DNA of 64,000 nucleotides from Rhyacichthys aspro (Eukaryota; Chordata; Actinopteri; Gobiiformes; Rhyacichthyidae), in assembly GCA_036850595.1 (NCBI GenBank), contig CM072159.1, positions 7,835,016-7,899,015 of the forward strand, in the 5' to 3' direction. Shown piece after piece: positions 1 through 10,589 of this stretch. How positions within the stretch are numbered: the stretch's first letter is position 1; each line of letters opens with the position of its first letter. The notes under the pieces are model-generated. The model was not told where the DNA came from. It did not search any database and was given only the letters and a program-made list of their open reading frames with translations. The translations under genes were made by a program, and so were the position numbers.

Positions 1-799
1 CTAGAGGGGATCGTCACCTATGGTTAGACACCTCGCTGTGGCCGTCTGGTTTCAGGAATGTTCTCAACAGCAGGAAAGACGTTAAAAGAAAAAAAAAGGG
101 GGAGGGGCCACATTTCTGGAAAAACGACACCAGCAACATGGACTGTAATGACATTGACATATTGACATAAGCTGTAGTTATCATTCTTTTCTTGAAGAGC
201 AGTGCAAACAAGTTCAAAAACCAACGTCAGCAGACCGTCAGCTTTTGATCTGTTTATGTTACTGCTCCCAGAAAACATTACACATTAAAATTGTAAGTAA
301 ATAAGGAACACAATAAGAGTGGGGAGACCTTAGTTTAAAAGGACTGGTTTATATATTTCCGTGTTAGAGGCATTTATTTTGAAAGTTAGCCTAGTGCTTT
401 TTTGCATTATAGTGCTTTTAGTCTGGCAGGCCACATTTATATATAGAACGGCCAAATCTCAGTTGTTCTCCTAATAATTTAAATGGGATTTAATTATGCT
501 GCAGTTTTTACGTTTAATGACATCTAAAAATATACTTTTGTGGGTTTTTTTGGGGGGGGTTTCCTGTTTTCTATGTGGCGTTGCAGTTTCGATCGCTTCA
601 TGGCCTCGTTGGAGCTGCTCGCCACACGTTATGCAGAGCGGGCTAGGGGCTTGAGTATCACTTGAAACCTGTAATTTAAGTAGGACTCGTGCTGTTTTCT
701 TTTAGCGGAAGTTTTCAAAAATAAAACCCCTGGAAGATTGTGATTGTGTATAAAATGAAAATCGAATAAAATACTGATAAATGTTTATTTTTCTGTGTG
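1..799. other. A/T-rich non-coding DNA, no gene seen
   Basis: Mostly A/T-rich sequence with homopolymer runs, including a T run followed by a G run near 543-560. A small CpG-containing patch lies at about 578-655, with several CG dinucleotides in an otherwise CpG-poor background. It could be the edge of a regulatory block, but it has no distinctive motif cluster. The only open frames are short and low in complexity. Confidence 0.6.
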
Positions 800-940
800 G
801 CCTCGTTGCAAATAATTCACGAACCATTACTGGTCTGGGAGCCCCCAATTTAAGGGACACATAACGGCGGACATTACCTTAATTACTATGCTAACAAAGC
901 CTTGCAAGAAAATAGAGCCAACATTAGCCCTCTCTGATGT
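800..940. promoter_or_regulatory. candidate conserved non-coding element
   Basis: This block is richer in mixed sequence than its flanks. It carries homeodomain-type cores in close succession: AACCATTACTGG near 832, CCTTAATTACTATGC near 877 and ACATTAGCCC near 920. It also contains retained CpG (ATAACGGCGG near 861). There is no open frame and no repeat. The regulatory call is an inference from motif density and composition only. Confidence 0.35.
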
Positions 941-1669
941 GCTTCTGTGTTTATCGTCCAGTTCAGCTTGATGTTCAGTTACAACAGCACTGTCTGAAAA
1001 AGAGATGCAGACTTTAGCCTAAAATATGCTAAATTTTAAATGTTTTTTGTTGTTGTCTTAATCTTAATTTCTTTGTGTTCAGTTTTCTTTGCATCCTATA
1101 AATGGGAAAAACAGTTTGTCTGTACTTGGACTTCAATTCACCCATAACGTTCCAGGGAAATGGTTCAGATCTTGTTTGTCTTTATGTACGATTCAAGCAC
1201 ATTTCAACAACTCAATTCTTTTTCTCTTTTTATGATGACAGATGCAGGATTTACTGGAGCCGAATGCTAATATATCATTTAACACGTGACAAGTTCACAT
1301 GAGTTAAAATGGTTCGACCGGGACTTCAGTCTTGGTCTAAGGGAATAATACAAGCTTGTGTTGGCCCTGAAGGGTATGTCTTCTAAAGAGAGTCCTCACT
1401 TCTTGAAGTAATAAAAAGCATATAAAGTGGTGATTATATTGAAAGTCCTTTTATATCGGCAAGAAAAATATACTTAACTTGTTTATGAGCCGTGGACACC
1501 CAGGTTTTCTGGCAACAAGGCAAACTGTATGAAATGCTTAATAAAAACGAATGTAAATAGATTTTATATGTCATCTTGTCACAGCCTGGTCACATGATTC
1601 ATTTAAAATTATATAGCCTGTCTGAATATATGTTGTGGCTGTTAAAAGGAAAAAAAACAAAAAACATTG
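941..1669. other. A/T-rich non-coding DNA, nothing recognised
   Basis: A/T-rich sequence with several AATAAA-type hexamers that occur by composition. A 66-codon open frame begins at 1102 but has no family features or splice context, so I do not call it a gene. Confidence 0.55.
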
Positions 1670-1910
1670 AGCAACCAGGTTTTCCAGCTAGACAGACATA
1701 TACAGGCAGGCAGACACTCGCCGGCAGTTTTGTCATCACTGTTCGCACATACCAAAGTGCTGACACTCGCCTGAACAAACGGCTTTGTCAAGTTCAAGTG
1801 TCACGTTTAGGGATGCTTTCTTGTGTTTCAGCCGTGAATGGGAAACAGGAGACGGACGCGGATTAAACGGGACAGATCAGAGCATTTGAGGCTGGAAGAA
1901 TGGGAGTGAT
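1670..1910. promoter_or_regulatory. candidate conserved non-coding element with repeated GACACTCGCC
   Basis: A mixed-composition block with retained CpG. The 10-mer GACACTCGCC occurs at 1713-1722 and again at 1762-1771, and a related AAGTGTCACG lies near 1796. The shared GACACT/AGTGTC core resembles half of a T-box site, so this may be a small cluster of one factor's sites. An open frame of 96 codons spans 1576-1866 but looks incidental. Confidence 0.35.
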
Positions 1911-3555
1911 ATTGGCAGGGCTGTTTGCAGCTGTGGGGATTTATGTATTTGGTGTGTGCCTAGAAATACTGGCTACACTACAGCATTGTATTTGGATATA
2001 GGCAAAAACAAAGAGGTGGGAAGATTTTGAAGCAATTGTTAATTTATTTTTCACGCTTCTCCCCTTTATGGTCGCCATTAAAAGTTGGTCACTTAGAGGC
2101 CCAATCCCATTTTTGAATATCTTGAATTCTGCTTTTACATACGCTTTATATGTACTCCTGAAATGTACAAAACACTCACAGAAGAGGAATACTCTAAGAA
2201 CTTATGGAACTGTTAATATTGCAAGGATAATGTCCTGTAAAATGATCATTACAATTTACAATTCTATTTTCTTGAAGTGGCAGTTCAAGCAACAGGTGAA
2301 TCCCAACAATATACTTCCAAGTCATAAGTTTTGCATGTAGTGTTCTTTTGTTTTAATGCTTAATTTTCAAATGCCATCCTAACATTCTTTGTTCATACTA
2401 GTGACCCAATACAATTTAAAATAATAATAATAATAATCATTAATTACTAAGCTGTCATTCTTTGACTTCCTTGGTGATGTTAGCCATTTTAGCCATGCCA
2501 TGTTTGCCATGTTTCAACACACTCAGTGACAGTGCACCACCAACATGTCAATCTCACCAGAAAAAGGTCTAAAAAGATATAACTATAACAATGAATAGCA
2601 GTCCAGATGTTAGCATAAAAGAATTAGCCATGTTAGTCATGATATCGACACTGATGCCACTCTGCACTGCCAACTCTTCTTTCTGCCAGCTCCCATGTCT
2701 CAACCTTTTAGCACTGATGGATCAGCTGATCTTTGGTGTCTACAGTTAGACCATTGTCCAGACAGGTGCCCTGATTAGAATTAAAGTAAAATTAAAGTTT
2801 GTAGCTGCTGATTATGTAGTGTAAAAATCTGGCATTAGAATAACAACAAAGGTCATAACTTACAACAATTATACAACGTTTTTTTTGTTATGTCTTTAAG
2901 AATACCTTTGATACCTAAGATACCTAAGATGTGTAATTTAGTTGTATAAAATCATATCTCTGTCCATGATTACACCCTGGACATGACTTTGAACATGACT
3001 GTACTAGGCCACAAATAGCATACCTGAAACTTAAAATGTATACTTACCAAATTATGTATAGTCTTTAAAAGGGAATGCCTGTTCTAGCAGACAACCAAAG
3101 ATTTAATCACTTAATGACTGCATGTGTTCGTAGAGTTTTAGTATCAAACAAAGCATTGAGAAAAGGCTGTATTTACAGGCCCCAGCCTGCACAGCCTGTC
3201 TTTGTGCGCACAAAAGTACAGTTTGCTTTTTTTATGTACAGTGTATCCTGTGAAGTGGTCATGGTGGGGAGTTCCCCCAGTGAAGCCACAATGTGATCCA
3301 TGAACTGTTGAAGAGACTGAGCAGCAGAGCACTGTCTGAGAGCACTAGGGAGAGAGAAGGAAGGTCAAGGGTTGCGGCTGGGTCACGCTCTGTGGGAGAG
3401 GAGCAGACATGAGTCTGTGTGATCAGTCTGTGTGTGGAGGTGAAGAGATAGGAGCTGAGAAGCTAAAGAGAAGAACAGTATAGAGGCTGGAATAATACAC
3501 ATTTAATGCAGATTTTGCCTTTGTTTTCCAATACATGAGAGAATTTAGTTGCATA
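1911..3555. other. non-coding DNA with an AAT microsatellite and a purine-rich tract
   Basis: A/T-rich sequence with a short (AAT)n tract at about 2420-2437. From about 3290 to 3480 it changes to a purine-rich, GAG/GGAG-rich stretch. No frame shows protein-like features and no RNA gene is recognised. Confidence 0.5.
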
Positions 3556-3640
3556 TGCAGAACTTGGGCTGCAAATATATTGTTATCGTAATATCAACAA
3601 CTGCAATATCCATATTGCAAAGAACTGCTTGTGTCTTAAT
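3556..3640. repeat. degenerate ATATTG/ATATC-rich interspersed repeat remnant
   Basis: Begins GGGCTGCAAATATATTG and continues with alternating ATATTG, ATCGTAATATC and GCAATATCC words, ending near CATATTGCAAAGAAC. This wording resembles an abundant family of short fish repeats that begin GGGCTGCA and carry ATATCG/CGATAT strings. No clean terminal inverted repeat or target duplication remains, so the class is unassigned. Related wording appears near 6800, 12035 and 35188. Confidence 0.33.
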
Positions 3641-3899
3641 AATGTTATGCCATTCTATATGATCATCAGAGCTTTAAATCACATTGAGGGGTGCCTCACT
3701 TAGTAAAAAGCAATTAGTGACAGCAGTTCGACCAGTGCAAGTAGAAGCTAGTGTAGAGGCATGTTTTTCTGTCTATAAATGAAAATTACACTTTTGTGCG
3801 ATGTCATTTTATTTATTAAACATTAATATTATCAGAGGCTTATCAATAGCCACATAGATCCCTGGGTGACAGTGTTGTTTTTCCCGTATGCTAGTCCAT
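3641..3899. other. A/T-rich spacer
   Basis: No open frame, repeat family or motif cluster stands out in this interval. Confidence 0.5.
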
Positions 3900-4570
3900 G
3901 TAGTGCTGCTATTGTTAGCTACAGAGTAAATTGCTAATTGATCCAAAGGGTGATAAAACAAAGCGCCTAATCTGGCTCTCCGTCTGACACACTCTGAGTC
4001 CGACACATGTGCGCTGGAGAGAATGAAAGTGCATGTTTATTACAGGAACCGAGTTGATGCTAAGGTGCCCCAGGGGCTATTAAAGGCCTCACTTAAAAGG
4101 CTCTATCAGGGAACGCTGTTGTGGGCTGCTTCGAGGAGGAAGGAGGGGGCTGTAAAGAAAGAAAAAGGGAAAGAAAGAAGTCCTTGGATCCGCTGCAGAA
4201 GGGGGGAATAAACAGTGAGCACATCTGGATTGCCTCAGCAGAATATTTGTGCAACATCTGGAAAAAAGTCCCTGGAATTTAAGGGTCCCCTCCTCATTTC
4301 ACTTACTTTTTTGACTTCTTCTTCTTCTTGCTTGGCCAGTTTTGTGCCTCTTCAAAGTGCCCTGCCTCGGTGTAAATACGGCCGTAGTAATGCACCATCG
4401 CAGACTTTATAGCGGGGCCAAATTGGGCCCATGTGACTGGCTCCCCTTTGTGCGGGGCTGGGCTAATTGAGTTGCACACAAGTGAGAGGGCACCCGGCTG
4501 TGGGCCCAGACCTATTCCAGACATGGGCCGAATACAGCCCATCATAAAAAGAAAGACGAAAAAGAAAACA
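3900..4570. promoter_or_regulatory. candidate conserved non-coding region (contains a possible exon)
   Basis: A 650 bp block of higher G+C. Distinct words include GGGGCTATTAAAGGCC near 4074, GGGGCCAAATTGGGCCC near 4414 and GGGCTAATTGAGTTGC near 4459, the last with a TAATTG homeodomain core. A CTT repeat lies near 4316-4330. Part of the block on the minus strand reads as a plausible exon and is listed separately. The whole block could instead be a purely regulatory element. Confidence 0.4.
4307..4462 (-). CDS. possible exon on the minus strand, unidentified protein
   Basis: The minus-strand frame here ends in a lysine-rich segment (PSKKKKKSK) directly followed by AAAAAA|GTAAGTG, a near-consensus splice donor at 4306-4300. 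Upstream is the readable stretch MVHYYGRIYTEAGHFEEAQN, whose pattern is loosely reminiscent of a TPR helix pair. A usable acceptor (pyrimidine-containing tract ending AATTAG) lies just above 4462. A second, weaker acceptor would start the exon at 4436. If it is not spliced, the frame simply ends at a TAA overlapping the donor. The lysine run comes from a CTT microsatellite, so chance reading through a conserved regulatory element is a serious alternative. I do not recognise the protein. Confidence 0.25.
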
Positions 4571-4713
4571 AAAGACACAGGCCCCCACCTTTTGCTGACA
4601 ATAAATTTTAATCATACCTTTTCACAAAACATTACCCCTTTGTTATTTTCAGCCAATAGAGAAGTGAAAGGAACTGTGTTCAAGAATGAATGAGTCACAG
4701 AATGTCAGGTCAA

Positions 4714-4877
4714 GTCCACACTAGGGCATTTTCATTTCAGAAAAGCTTTTGCAAACTGCACACTAGTTTACGTGGAATCTGAATCAACTTTATCGGCTAT
4801 CAAACATGATCGTTTGTACCACTACCTGAGTTTGCAAACTAAAACGTGTGAGTAGTGTCAAAGCTCTCAATGTGGAC
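4714..4877. mobile_element. possible short inverted-repeat element (MITE-like)
   Basis: The stretch starts with GTCCACACTAGGGC and ends with CTCAATGTGGAC, giving a 7 bp inverted terminal match (GTCCACA/TGTGGAC). The interior repeats related words such as TTTGCAAACTGCACACTAG and GTTTGCAAACTAAAACG. I recall similar words in short fish DNA-transposon derivatives. No target duplication is clear, so this is tentative. Confidence 0.3.
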
Positions 4878-5213
4878 ATAATATATAGATATAGTCAGAC
4901 TGCCTGTAAAAAAATGTTATTTTGTGGTAAATTGAGATACAAAAATAATTGTATAAATGTCAATTTGAGGTAAAGAGCAATTTACATTATACAAGGAATG
5001 ATGTTACAGTTTCAAAAGTGTCATCACATGTAGCTGTATTGAGTTTTATGTGATCCAGATAGAACCAATCAGAGAAGACAACCAAACATAAAAGGCCTGT
5101 TTTTGTCCTTCCATACCTAAAACAAAAAACATAAATTCCCAAATAAAAAAATCTAAAATGAAAAAAAAAATAAAATGTGAAAATGAAAATCCTAGAACTG
5201 CAGTTTTGCATTA
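4878..5213. other. A/T-rich spacer with poly(A)
   Basis: A/T-rich sequence with an A run at about 5160-5170 immediately upstream of the Tigger element. Nothing else is recognised. Confidence 0.5.
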
Positions 5214-5409
5214 CAGTGGTCCCTCGTTTATCGCGGGGGTTACGTTCCAAAAGTAACCCGCAATAGGCGAAATCCGCGAAGTAGTCAGCTTTATTTTTTA
5301 CAATTATTATATATGTTTTAAGGCTGTAAAACCCCTCACCACACACTTTATACACTTTTCTCAGACAGGCATTAACATTTTCTCACATTTCTTTCTTGTT
5401 TAAACACTC

Positions 5410-5493
5410 TCAAAGTTCAAACCTTAGCATCTTCCTCTGTCTTTTGGGTGCGACCGCAGGTGCCTTTGTCGGTGCAGAACGTTTCGTCGACAT
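5410..5493 (-). pseudogene. N-terminal remnant of a pogo/Tigger transposase-like protein
   Basis: Starting at the ATG at 5493 on the minus strand, the frame reads MSTKRSAPTKAPAVAPKRQR and stops after 27 codons at TGA. A short basic N-terminus of this style precedes the CENP-B-like helix-turn-helix in Tigger proteins, and here everything after it is missing. The same 27-codon frame is kept in the second copy (48350-48433), which suggests the deletion happened before both copies spread. It may have no function beyond marking ancestry. A 77-codon frame on the opposite strand (5396-5629) is its antisense shadow. Confidence 0.6.
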
Positions 5494-5679
5494 TGTGGGT
5501 TTTGTCGGGAGAAAACTTGCAAACATACAGCACTTCAGAGTCACACTGCTAGCGATCGAACATTTATGTAAATTTGGCAAGCTGAACGCATTCTGTACTG
5601 TACAGGAGACACGGCACAGAGGAGATTGATTGACAATGGACTACAGCCCTACCAAAAACGCAGCTCCCAAAAACAAAAC

Positions 5680-5761
5680 GCGAGTTCTCCCTTAGCCAAT
5701 CAGGACGCAGAACACAATGCGCGAGTTCTCCCTTAGCCAATCAGGATGCAGAACACAATGC
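5680..5761. repeat. tandem duplication of a 41 bp unit with CCAAT boxes inside the Tigger element
   Basis: Two adjacent 41 bp units at 5680-5720 and 5721-5761 differ at about one position. Each starts GCGAGTTCTCCCTTAGCCAA and contains TAGCCAATCAGG, a CCAAT (NF-Y type) box in the orientation given. They lie upstream of the transposase start on the minus strand, so they may be the remains of the element's promoter. A third, partial unit start (GCGTTC) follows. Confidence 0.8.
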
Positions 5762-5869
5762 GCGTTCATACGCTGTAAAAAAAAAAAAAAAGCATGCAAA
5801 ATTGCACTAAAAAATCAGCGAAACAGCGAGGTCGCGAAAGGTGAACCGCGTTATAGTGAGGGACCACTG

Positions 5870-6399
5870 TATATAGATACTAAATAGCAACCATTTTTGT
5901 AAAAATCTGTAAGGGTTTGAGTCTCATGGAAGCTACATAATGTCAGGAATGATTCCAGTTGTTGTAGTAATGCCACATTAACTGTTAAGTCGCATACACC
6001 CATGTTTTTAAAAGAGCAACAGTGAATTGATGTTTGTGCAACAAATCAGTGAAGACAAGCTGGTGGTGAACTGTATATTTTTTTTCCATGTCCATACACT
6101 CTACAACTGAAAGTTTCCAGACTTAGTGGTCCACAGTGTATTCAAAAGTTATTTAAGCGTAGGTCTTAAAAAGGCCTGACTAGAGCAGATTTCTTTTGAC
6201 AAAAATATCCATGCATTTCAAAATTACAGACTGTCTTTGTGTTTTGAAAATCCCTCTTTTCTTATGTATTTGTTTGTTGTTATTGAAGCCGGCATGTAAG
6301 AAGTGTTCTTACAGGCACCCCTTGGAGGTAAACTCCCAAGAGAGACCATAAACCCCCTCAACATCATGTCCATAGAGTACATCCACTGCCTTTACATTA
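5870..6399. other. non-coding spacer
   Basis: Mostly A/T-rich. A less A/T-rich patch at about 6285-6420 contains the palindrome-like word AAGAAGTGTTCTTACAGGC and AAGATGCATAGCGGGCC, but it has no frame or repeat family that I recognise. Confidence 0.5.
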
Positions 6400-6780
6400 A
6401 AGATGCATAGCGGGCCTTTTGTCCATCTCCGCAGTGAGATCACAAGAGGTTTTTCTCTCTCATCATCACTGTACTGAGCCCCGGTTCATTAGCAATTAAG
6501 ATTCAGACGATATCCAAGCTTTGCCTTCTGTCTCGTACCTGGGCCAGGCTCCTCGTGGGCCAGCGCCGCTGACAGGCAGGTAGCTTACTCAGAGCCGAGC
6601 AAGCGAGCGCAGAGATACATGTTAATGCAGTGACGCCGCTGATCAAAAGAGATGCATCATTGCCTGTCTCTGATGGGCTTACTGATGATGTCCCCCTGAG
6701 AGCAGCACAGGCAGAGAGAGCTGTGATCACAGGGAGGAAAGGGGGAATGAATGTGGGATGAGGTGCAGAGGTGGAGAAAA
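6400..6780. promoter_or_regulatory. candidate conserved non-coding element
   Basis: This block has retained CpG and clustered motifs: GCCGCTGACAGGCAGG (MEIS/TGIF-type TGACAG core) near 6565, GCTGATCAAAAGAGATG (TCF/LEF-type ATCAAAG core in reverse form) near 6639, TGCATCATTGCC near 6652 and TGTGATCACAGG near 6721. A 103-codon minus-strand frame runs through it, but its residues look compositional and it has no splice or domain signal. Confidence 0.42.
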
Positions 6781-6799
6781 AGACACTTTCAATTAGAGA

Positions 6800-6870
6800 T
6801 GGGGGATATGGCAAAGAAATACTTGTGTTAAATGTTTATTTTCTCATATTGATCGATATTGATATGTAGC
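6800..6870. repeat. degenerate ATATGG/GATATTG repeat remnant
   Basis: Reads GGGGGATATGGCAAAGAAAT, then TTTTCTCATATTGATCGATATTGATATG. This matches my memory of an abundant short fish repeat with GGGCGATATGG followed by CATATTGATCGATAT wording. No ends or target duplication can be fixed. Confidence 0.4.
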
Positions 6871-8839
6871 CTGATAACTAGTGTTGCACTAAACTTAAAT
6901 GTTTTGCTTTCATCTTCAAATTCAAGGCCTGGTTTTGAGCGATGTCTACATGCACACAAGTCTTTTCACAAGAGAGAAACCACATCACACAACCTGACAG
7001 GCCACCAGACCACTGTGTCACAATAAAGTAAACTACATTCTGACTGATTACAGTTATTTATTTGTATAGGTAAAGTTTCTCATGGCTTTTACACTGGGAG
7101 AGATTTGTAGCATTTAATTGGTAGGCACAGTCTGTTGTATCTTTTCAAGAGGACTTTGACATCTTGGTCCTAGTCCCTAAAAGTCTCTGTATATTACTAA
7201 AATGTTGCATGCACTGAAACACATGAAAACTTGATAGCACACGAAAATGGTGCAAACTGTTCTGTAAAGTTGTGCATTTGCCCAAGTGTGCACAATATTA
7301 AGCTGGGAAAGGTAGTCCTGCTTGACTTTTAGTATAGTTTAACACACACATATAATTTGTTTTAGTGATTTTGAAAGATTAGTGAATCACCAATAAAAAT
7401 AGGTTTTCTTTTTGGGATCTGAGCTAATCAGGGCCTTGGCTGTGGGATAGGTCCATTGTGTCATGCTTGTTTAAAGATTATTGTTACAATTGTTTGATTT
7501 TGTAATTTTGTAATTCCACTACAAATATGAATAAGTTTGATTTGAGATAGTATGTCGTATGACAAGTGTGCACATCTTTAATCTTGCTACAGCTCAGTGC
7601 AATGCTGATTTTTCCCAGTTTAAGATCATCTCTGTAAAGCAACTGGACTGCTTGTTTAACAAAATCCTTGATAGAATCTGGTTTGCTCTGATATCTTTTT
7701 ACCTGAGGGAAGATTGCAGCCGTCTGTTTGAGTTGGACAATCATCTCTCTTTCTGGAAGGACACCGAGCTGATGCTTTTTTTTTTTTTTTTCCTGTTGCT
7801 GTGCAGTTGCCCTACATCTTTCTGCATGGGTGAGCCGACAATTTGCAGCCCTCTCTAGGAATGATTACCGTGTACTGCTCGGTGTGTTTGTTCATGCAAT
7901 GTGGGATAATTACATAGTATAAGATATGATTATTTATAACCAAACAAAACTGATAAAATGCAGTTAGCATTTCCCAGACCTTGTAAGTCAAAGGTGAACA
8001 CCTACTGTATATGCAGCTGTAGATTCTGGGAAATGATTGCTTGTGATGGATTGTTTTCCAAAAATGAATGAATTCTGAGCTCTGGTAAACAAATCATGAC
8101 TGCCACTGCTTTTTAAAGAAAATGGCTTAATAGCACATACGTTTCTAGCTTGTAGGTTTATTTTCACATTATGCAGCAACTGGAACAAGCACAAATATGG
8201 CCTTTTACCTATTGTGCGATCCTTTCCTACCAATGGGCACACAGATGGGAGCGTGCAGAAGATTATTCACAAAAGCAGAAATTTACTTGCATCCCATTAT
8301 CAAAGTGATACATTAAGATGATTGGTAATAGAACTCCCTAGAAAGCTATCCAAAGGCTCAGATTGAACCTATACAGAACAATATCCAGCCATCTTGAAAG
8401 GTGTTGTTGCCCTGTCAGGAGATTATAAGATGTCCCTTTCTATGTTCTTTGGGGAATACAAGTTGAAAGTTGAAAATAGTAGCAGGATAACATCATACCT
8501 GACTAACCATTTTGGAGGATGTCTATGACTGGATGAACCAACTGTCAGTACTACCCATCACAAGGTAGTTTTATATCAAGGTAGTTTTATATCTGACTTG
8601 TTAGAAATTGCTGCACAAGGGCAAAGATTTCATTGTATCCATATTCATACGGGTAGAAGAAAAGCTGTAATTCAGATGTTATATACTGTGTAAAGTATAT
8701 TTTCTGCATCAAAGATCTTGAGGTTAGATATGTATTCATGTCACATGTCATGTCTTGTTGAAGTATCAATATTACAGCAATTTTGAAGCCTGGATTTGTC
8801 CCTAGTATTAAATCAACAACAGTATAAAATTGTTTTGCT
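6871..8839. other. A/T-rich non-coding DNA
   Basis: There is a T run of about 18 near 7778-7793 and no dense motif cluster. Open frames up to 99 codons on both strands have irregular composition and no recognisable domain. I see no gene. Confidence 0.5.
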
Positions 8840-9240
8840 CTGTGATCGCCCAGGGGCTCTGCAACAGGCATGACTTCTTCCCAGATTGCACTGCAAGCCT
8901 TTCACCTCAGGTAATCGCATCGGGACTGACCTTCTGGTGGCTTGTCCATTTCCCCGTCTTTTGATCCAAAATATTATAGCTGCTCTTTTTGAGAAGCTGC
9001 ACGGCTGTTCCGCTCTAAGTTGATGTGACGGTCTGTCTCTGCTGCTCAGTAATTGTTATTTGAGATCAGAGTTTGAACCCCTAAAGGCAGGTTTTTTATT
9101 TTTGGAGCAGTCTTCTACCTCACTGCTTCATCATGTCCCGCGGTGTCTGCAGGTAGACGTGCACTGATGTCATCAATGACATTTCGCTGAGCAACAATGG
9201 CCGCAAGCTCTCTCAAGGTGCACCATCTCTTGACTTGGAC
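8840..9240. promoter_or_regulatory. candidate conserved non-coding element
   Basis: This block is less A/T-rich than its flanks. Notable words are TTTCACCTCAGGTAATCGC near 8899 (adjacent T-box-like CACCT and homeodomain TAATCG), GATGTGACGGTCTGTC near 9022, CAGTAATTGTTATTTGAG near 9047 (ATTG/ATTGTT cores) and GATGTCATCAATGACATT near 9166, the last a near-palindrome. It has no frame of interest. Confidence 0.4.
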
Positions 9241-9949
9241 CTCTCTGTAATATCAAAACATCATTAGACCCAGTTCTGAATTTCATATATCTGACAGCAC
9301 AACAAGTTCAGCTTGACTGTTTTACATTTTGACACCGCCTATTTGCAAAGACCATTCTGTGACATTAGACACTTAGCAACAGAACCTTCTACTACTTATT
9401 ATGAATATATTAACTGCTGATTTGGTGACAGGGATTTCTAAAAAGATGATTGTGATGAAAAAGGATTAAAGGGTAAGTAATGTGTCGACAAAACAAGGCT
9501 AGCATAGTTCTATAATCAAACATCCAGTTTCAGTCAGTCAGAAACATGGTTCTCCCCAGCGCTTTATTTTCTGGTATCCCTGCCCCTTTTATTCTGTTAG
9601 AAAAGGGAAAAACTAAAACAGGCCATGTGTGCTGTAGGGTCAAACAATAAGGAACTAGCTGCAGGTACAGAGCTGGTTTAAAATTCTGTTATAGGTTTCT
9701 GGATGCTAGTAAGCTGACTAGGTTAGGTTTGTTGACATGGGCTGATTTTATTGGACATATTTGTTTGATGCAGATTTATAACTGCTTTCCATTACTACTT
9801 TGTTTTTTGGCATAATGCAATAAACGCAGCTACAATGCTTGCAGCACAGGCATGAACATTGCATTAAACTACCTATGATTTTATAGTAAATGGACCTGAC
9901 ATAATCCAATTAGATACTTTAATTTAAAATACACTGTTTTTACTGTGCT
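9241..9949. other. A/T-rich spacer
   Basis: No repeat family, frame or motif cluster is recognised. Confidence 0.5.
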
Positions 9950-10250
9950 CAAAGAAAACAAGCTGCATGATAATGACTCATCTCCTTCTGACGGTGAACG
10001 TCAGCCGATAAGCTATGGCCAAGTCATCTCAGGTCATCTGCAAATCATTTGCCGTAGTGTTGTATGACTCCGATCCTCGCCACAACAGCTGCCTGCTTCA
10101 TCCGCGCTTTAATGCAAAGAGATCTAACTGCACTGGGCCCTCGTGACCCTCAGGGCCCAGGGTCAAAGTATTGGAGAGAGGAGCCACGTGTTGGTCTGGT
10201 TCGTCAGTGGCATAATGTCACATTGACTGGCTCAGATTCAATGGGAAACT
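9950..10250. promoter_or_regulatory. candidate conserved non-coding element with a G+C-rich inverted repeat
   Basis: Contains ATCTGCAAATCATTTGC near 10037 and CGCTTTAATGCAAAGAG near 10105 (POU/octamer-like), then a perfect 9 bp inverted repeat CTGGGCCCT (10133-10141) and AGGGCCCAG (10152-10160) around the spacer CGTGACCCTC. GGGTCAAAG, a nuclear-receptor-like half site, follows directly. A 120-codon plus-strand frame crosses the block from 10064, but it continues into A/T-rich sequence and has no protein-like features. Confidence 0.42.
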
Positions 10251-10589
10251 CCACTTTGCAGGGTTTACTTATTGAAATGACAAGTAACGGACAGATCATA
10301 GTCATTTCTGACAATATATATTTATATGTGTTTAGAAAACAGTTAGACGTAGACTTTCCTTTTCCCCAGTTTGTCACTGACTTGTCACTTGCTCATGATA
10401 TAGTGAGCACACCACTAAATAGTTAGTGACTTTATGATGACTACTTTTACGTCTTCTCAATATTTTATATATTTATATTTTATTAAGTATGTATTGGTCA
10501 CTCTACCTACTTTTCATTTACACATGCTTTTCCCTCTTGGTTCTCAGTCCCATCTTCTTGCCTCAGATATAAATGAATGATTGGTATTT
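10251..10589. other. A/T-rich spacer
   Basis: Contains a run of alternating A and T near 10460-10485. Nothing else is recognised. Confidence 0.5.

Larger units (their letters stand above)
5214..5869 (-). mobile_element. pogo/Tigger-type DNA transposon, internally deleted, copy 1
   Basis: The 656 bp element is bounded by inverted termini. The left end reads CAGTGGTCCCTCGTTTATCG and the right end, read inward on the minus strand, reads CAGTGGTCCCTCACTATAAC, a perfect 12 bp match followed by diverged similarity. It is flanked on both sides by TA (5212-5213 and 5870-5871), the target duplication of the Tc1/mariner-pogo superfamily. The TIR wording resembles vertebrate Tigger elements. The interior keeps only the start of a transposase-like frame on the minus strand and then joins non-coding sequence, so it is a non-autonomous derivative. 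The right part contains a tandem 41 bp repeat with CCAAT boxes. A close sibling lies inverted at about 48160-48622. Confidence 0.88.

Noticed and set aside
5396..5629. 77-codon plus-strand frame in the Tigger element
   Set aside because: It is the antisense of the transposase N-terminus and flank. Its twin appears at 48085-48447 for the same reason.
10133..10160. CTGGGCCCT/AGGGCCCAG inverted repeat considered as a terminator or small RNA
   Set aside because: A 9 bp stem with a 10 nt loop is too weak alone. Rho-independent terminators do not apply to this type of genome.
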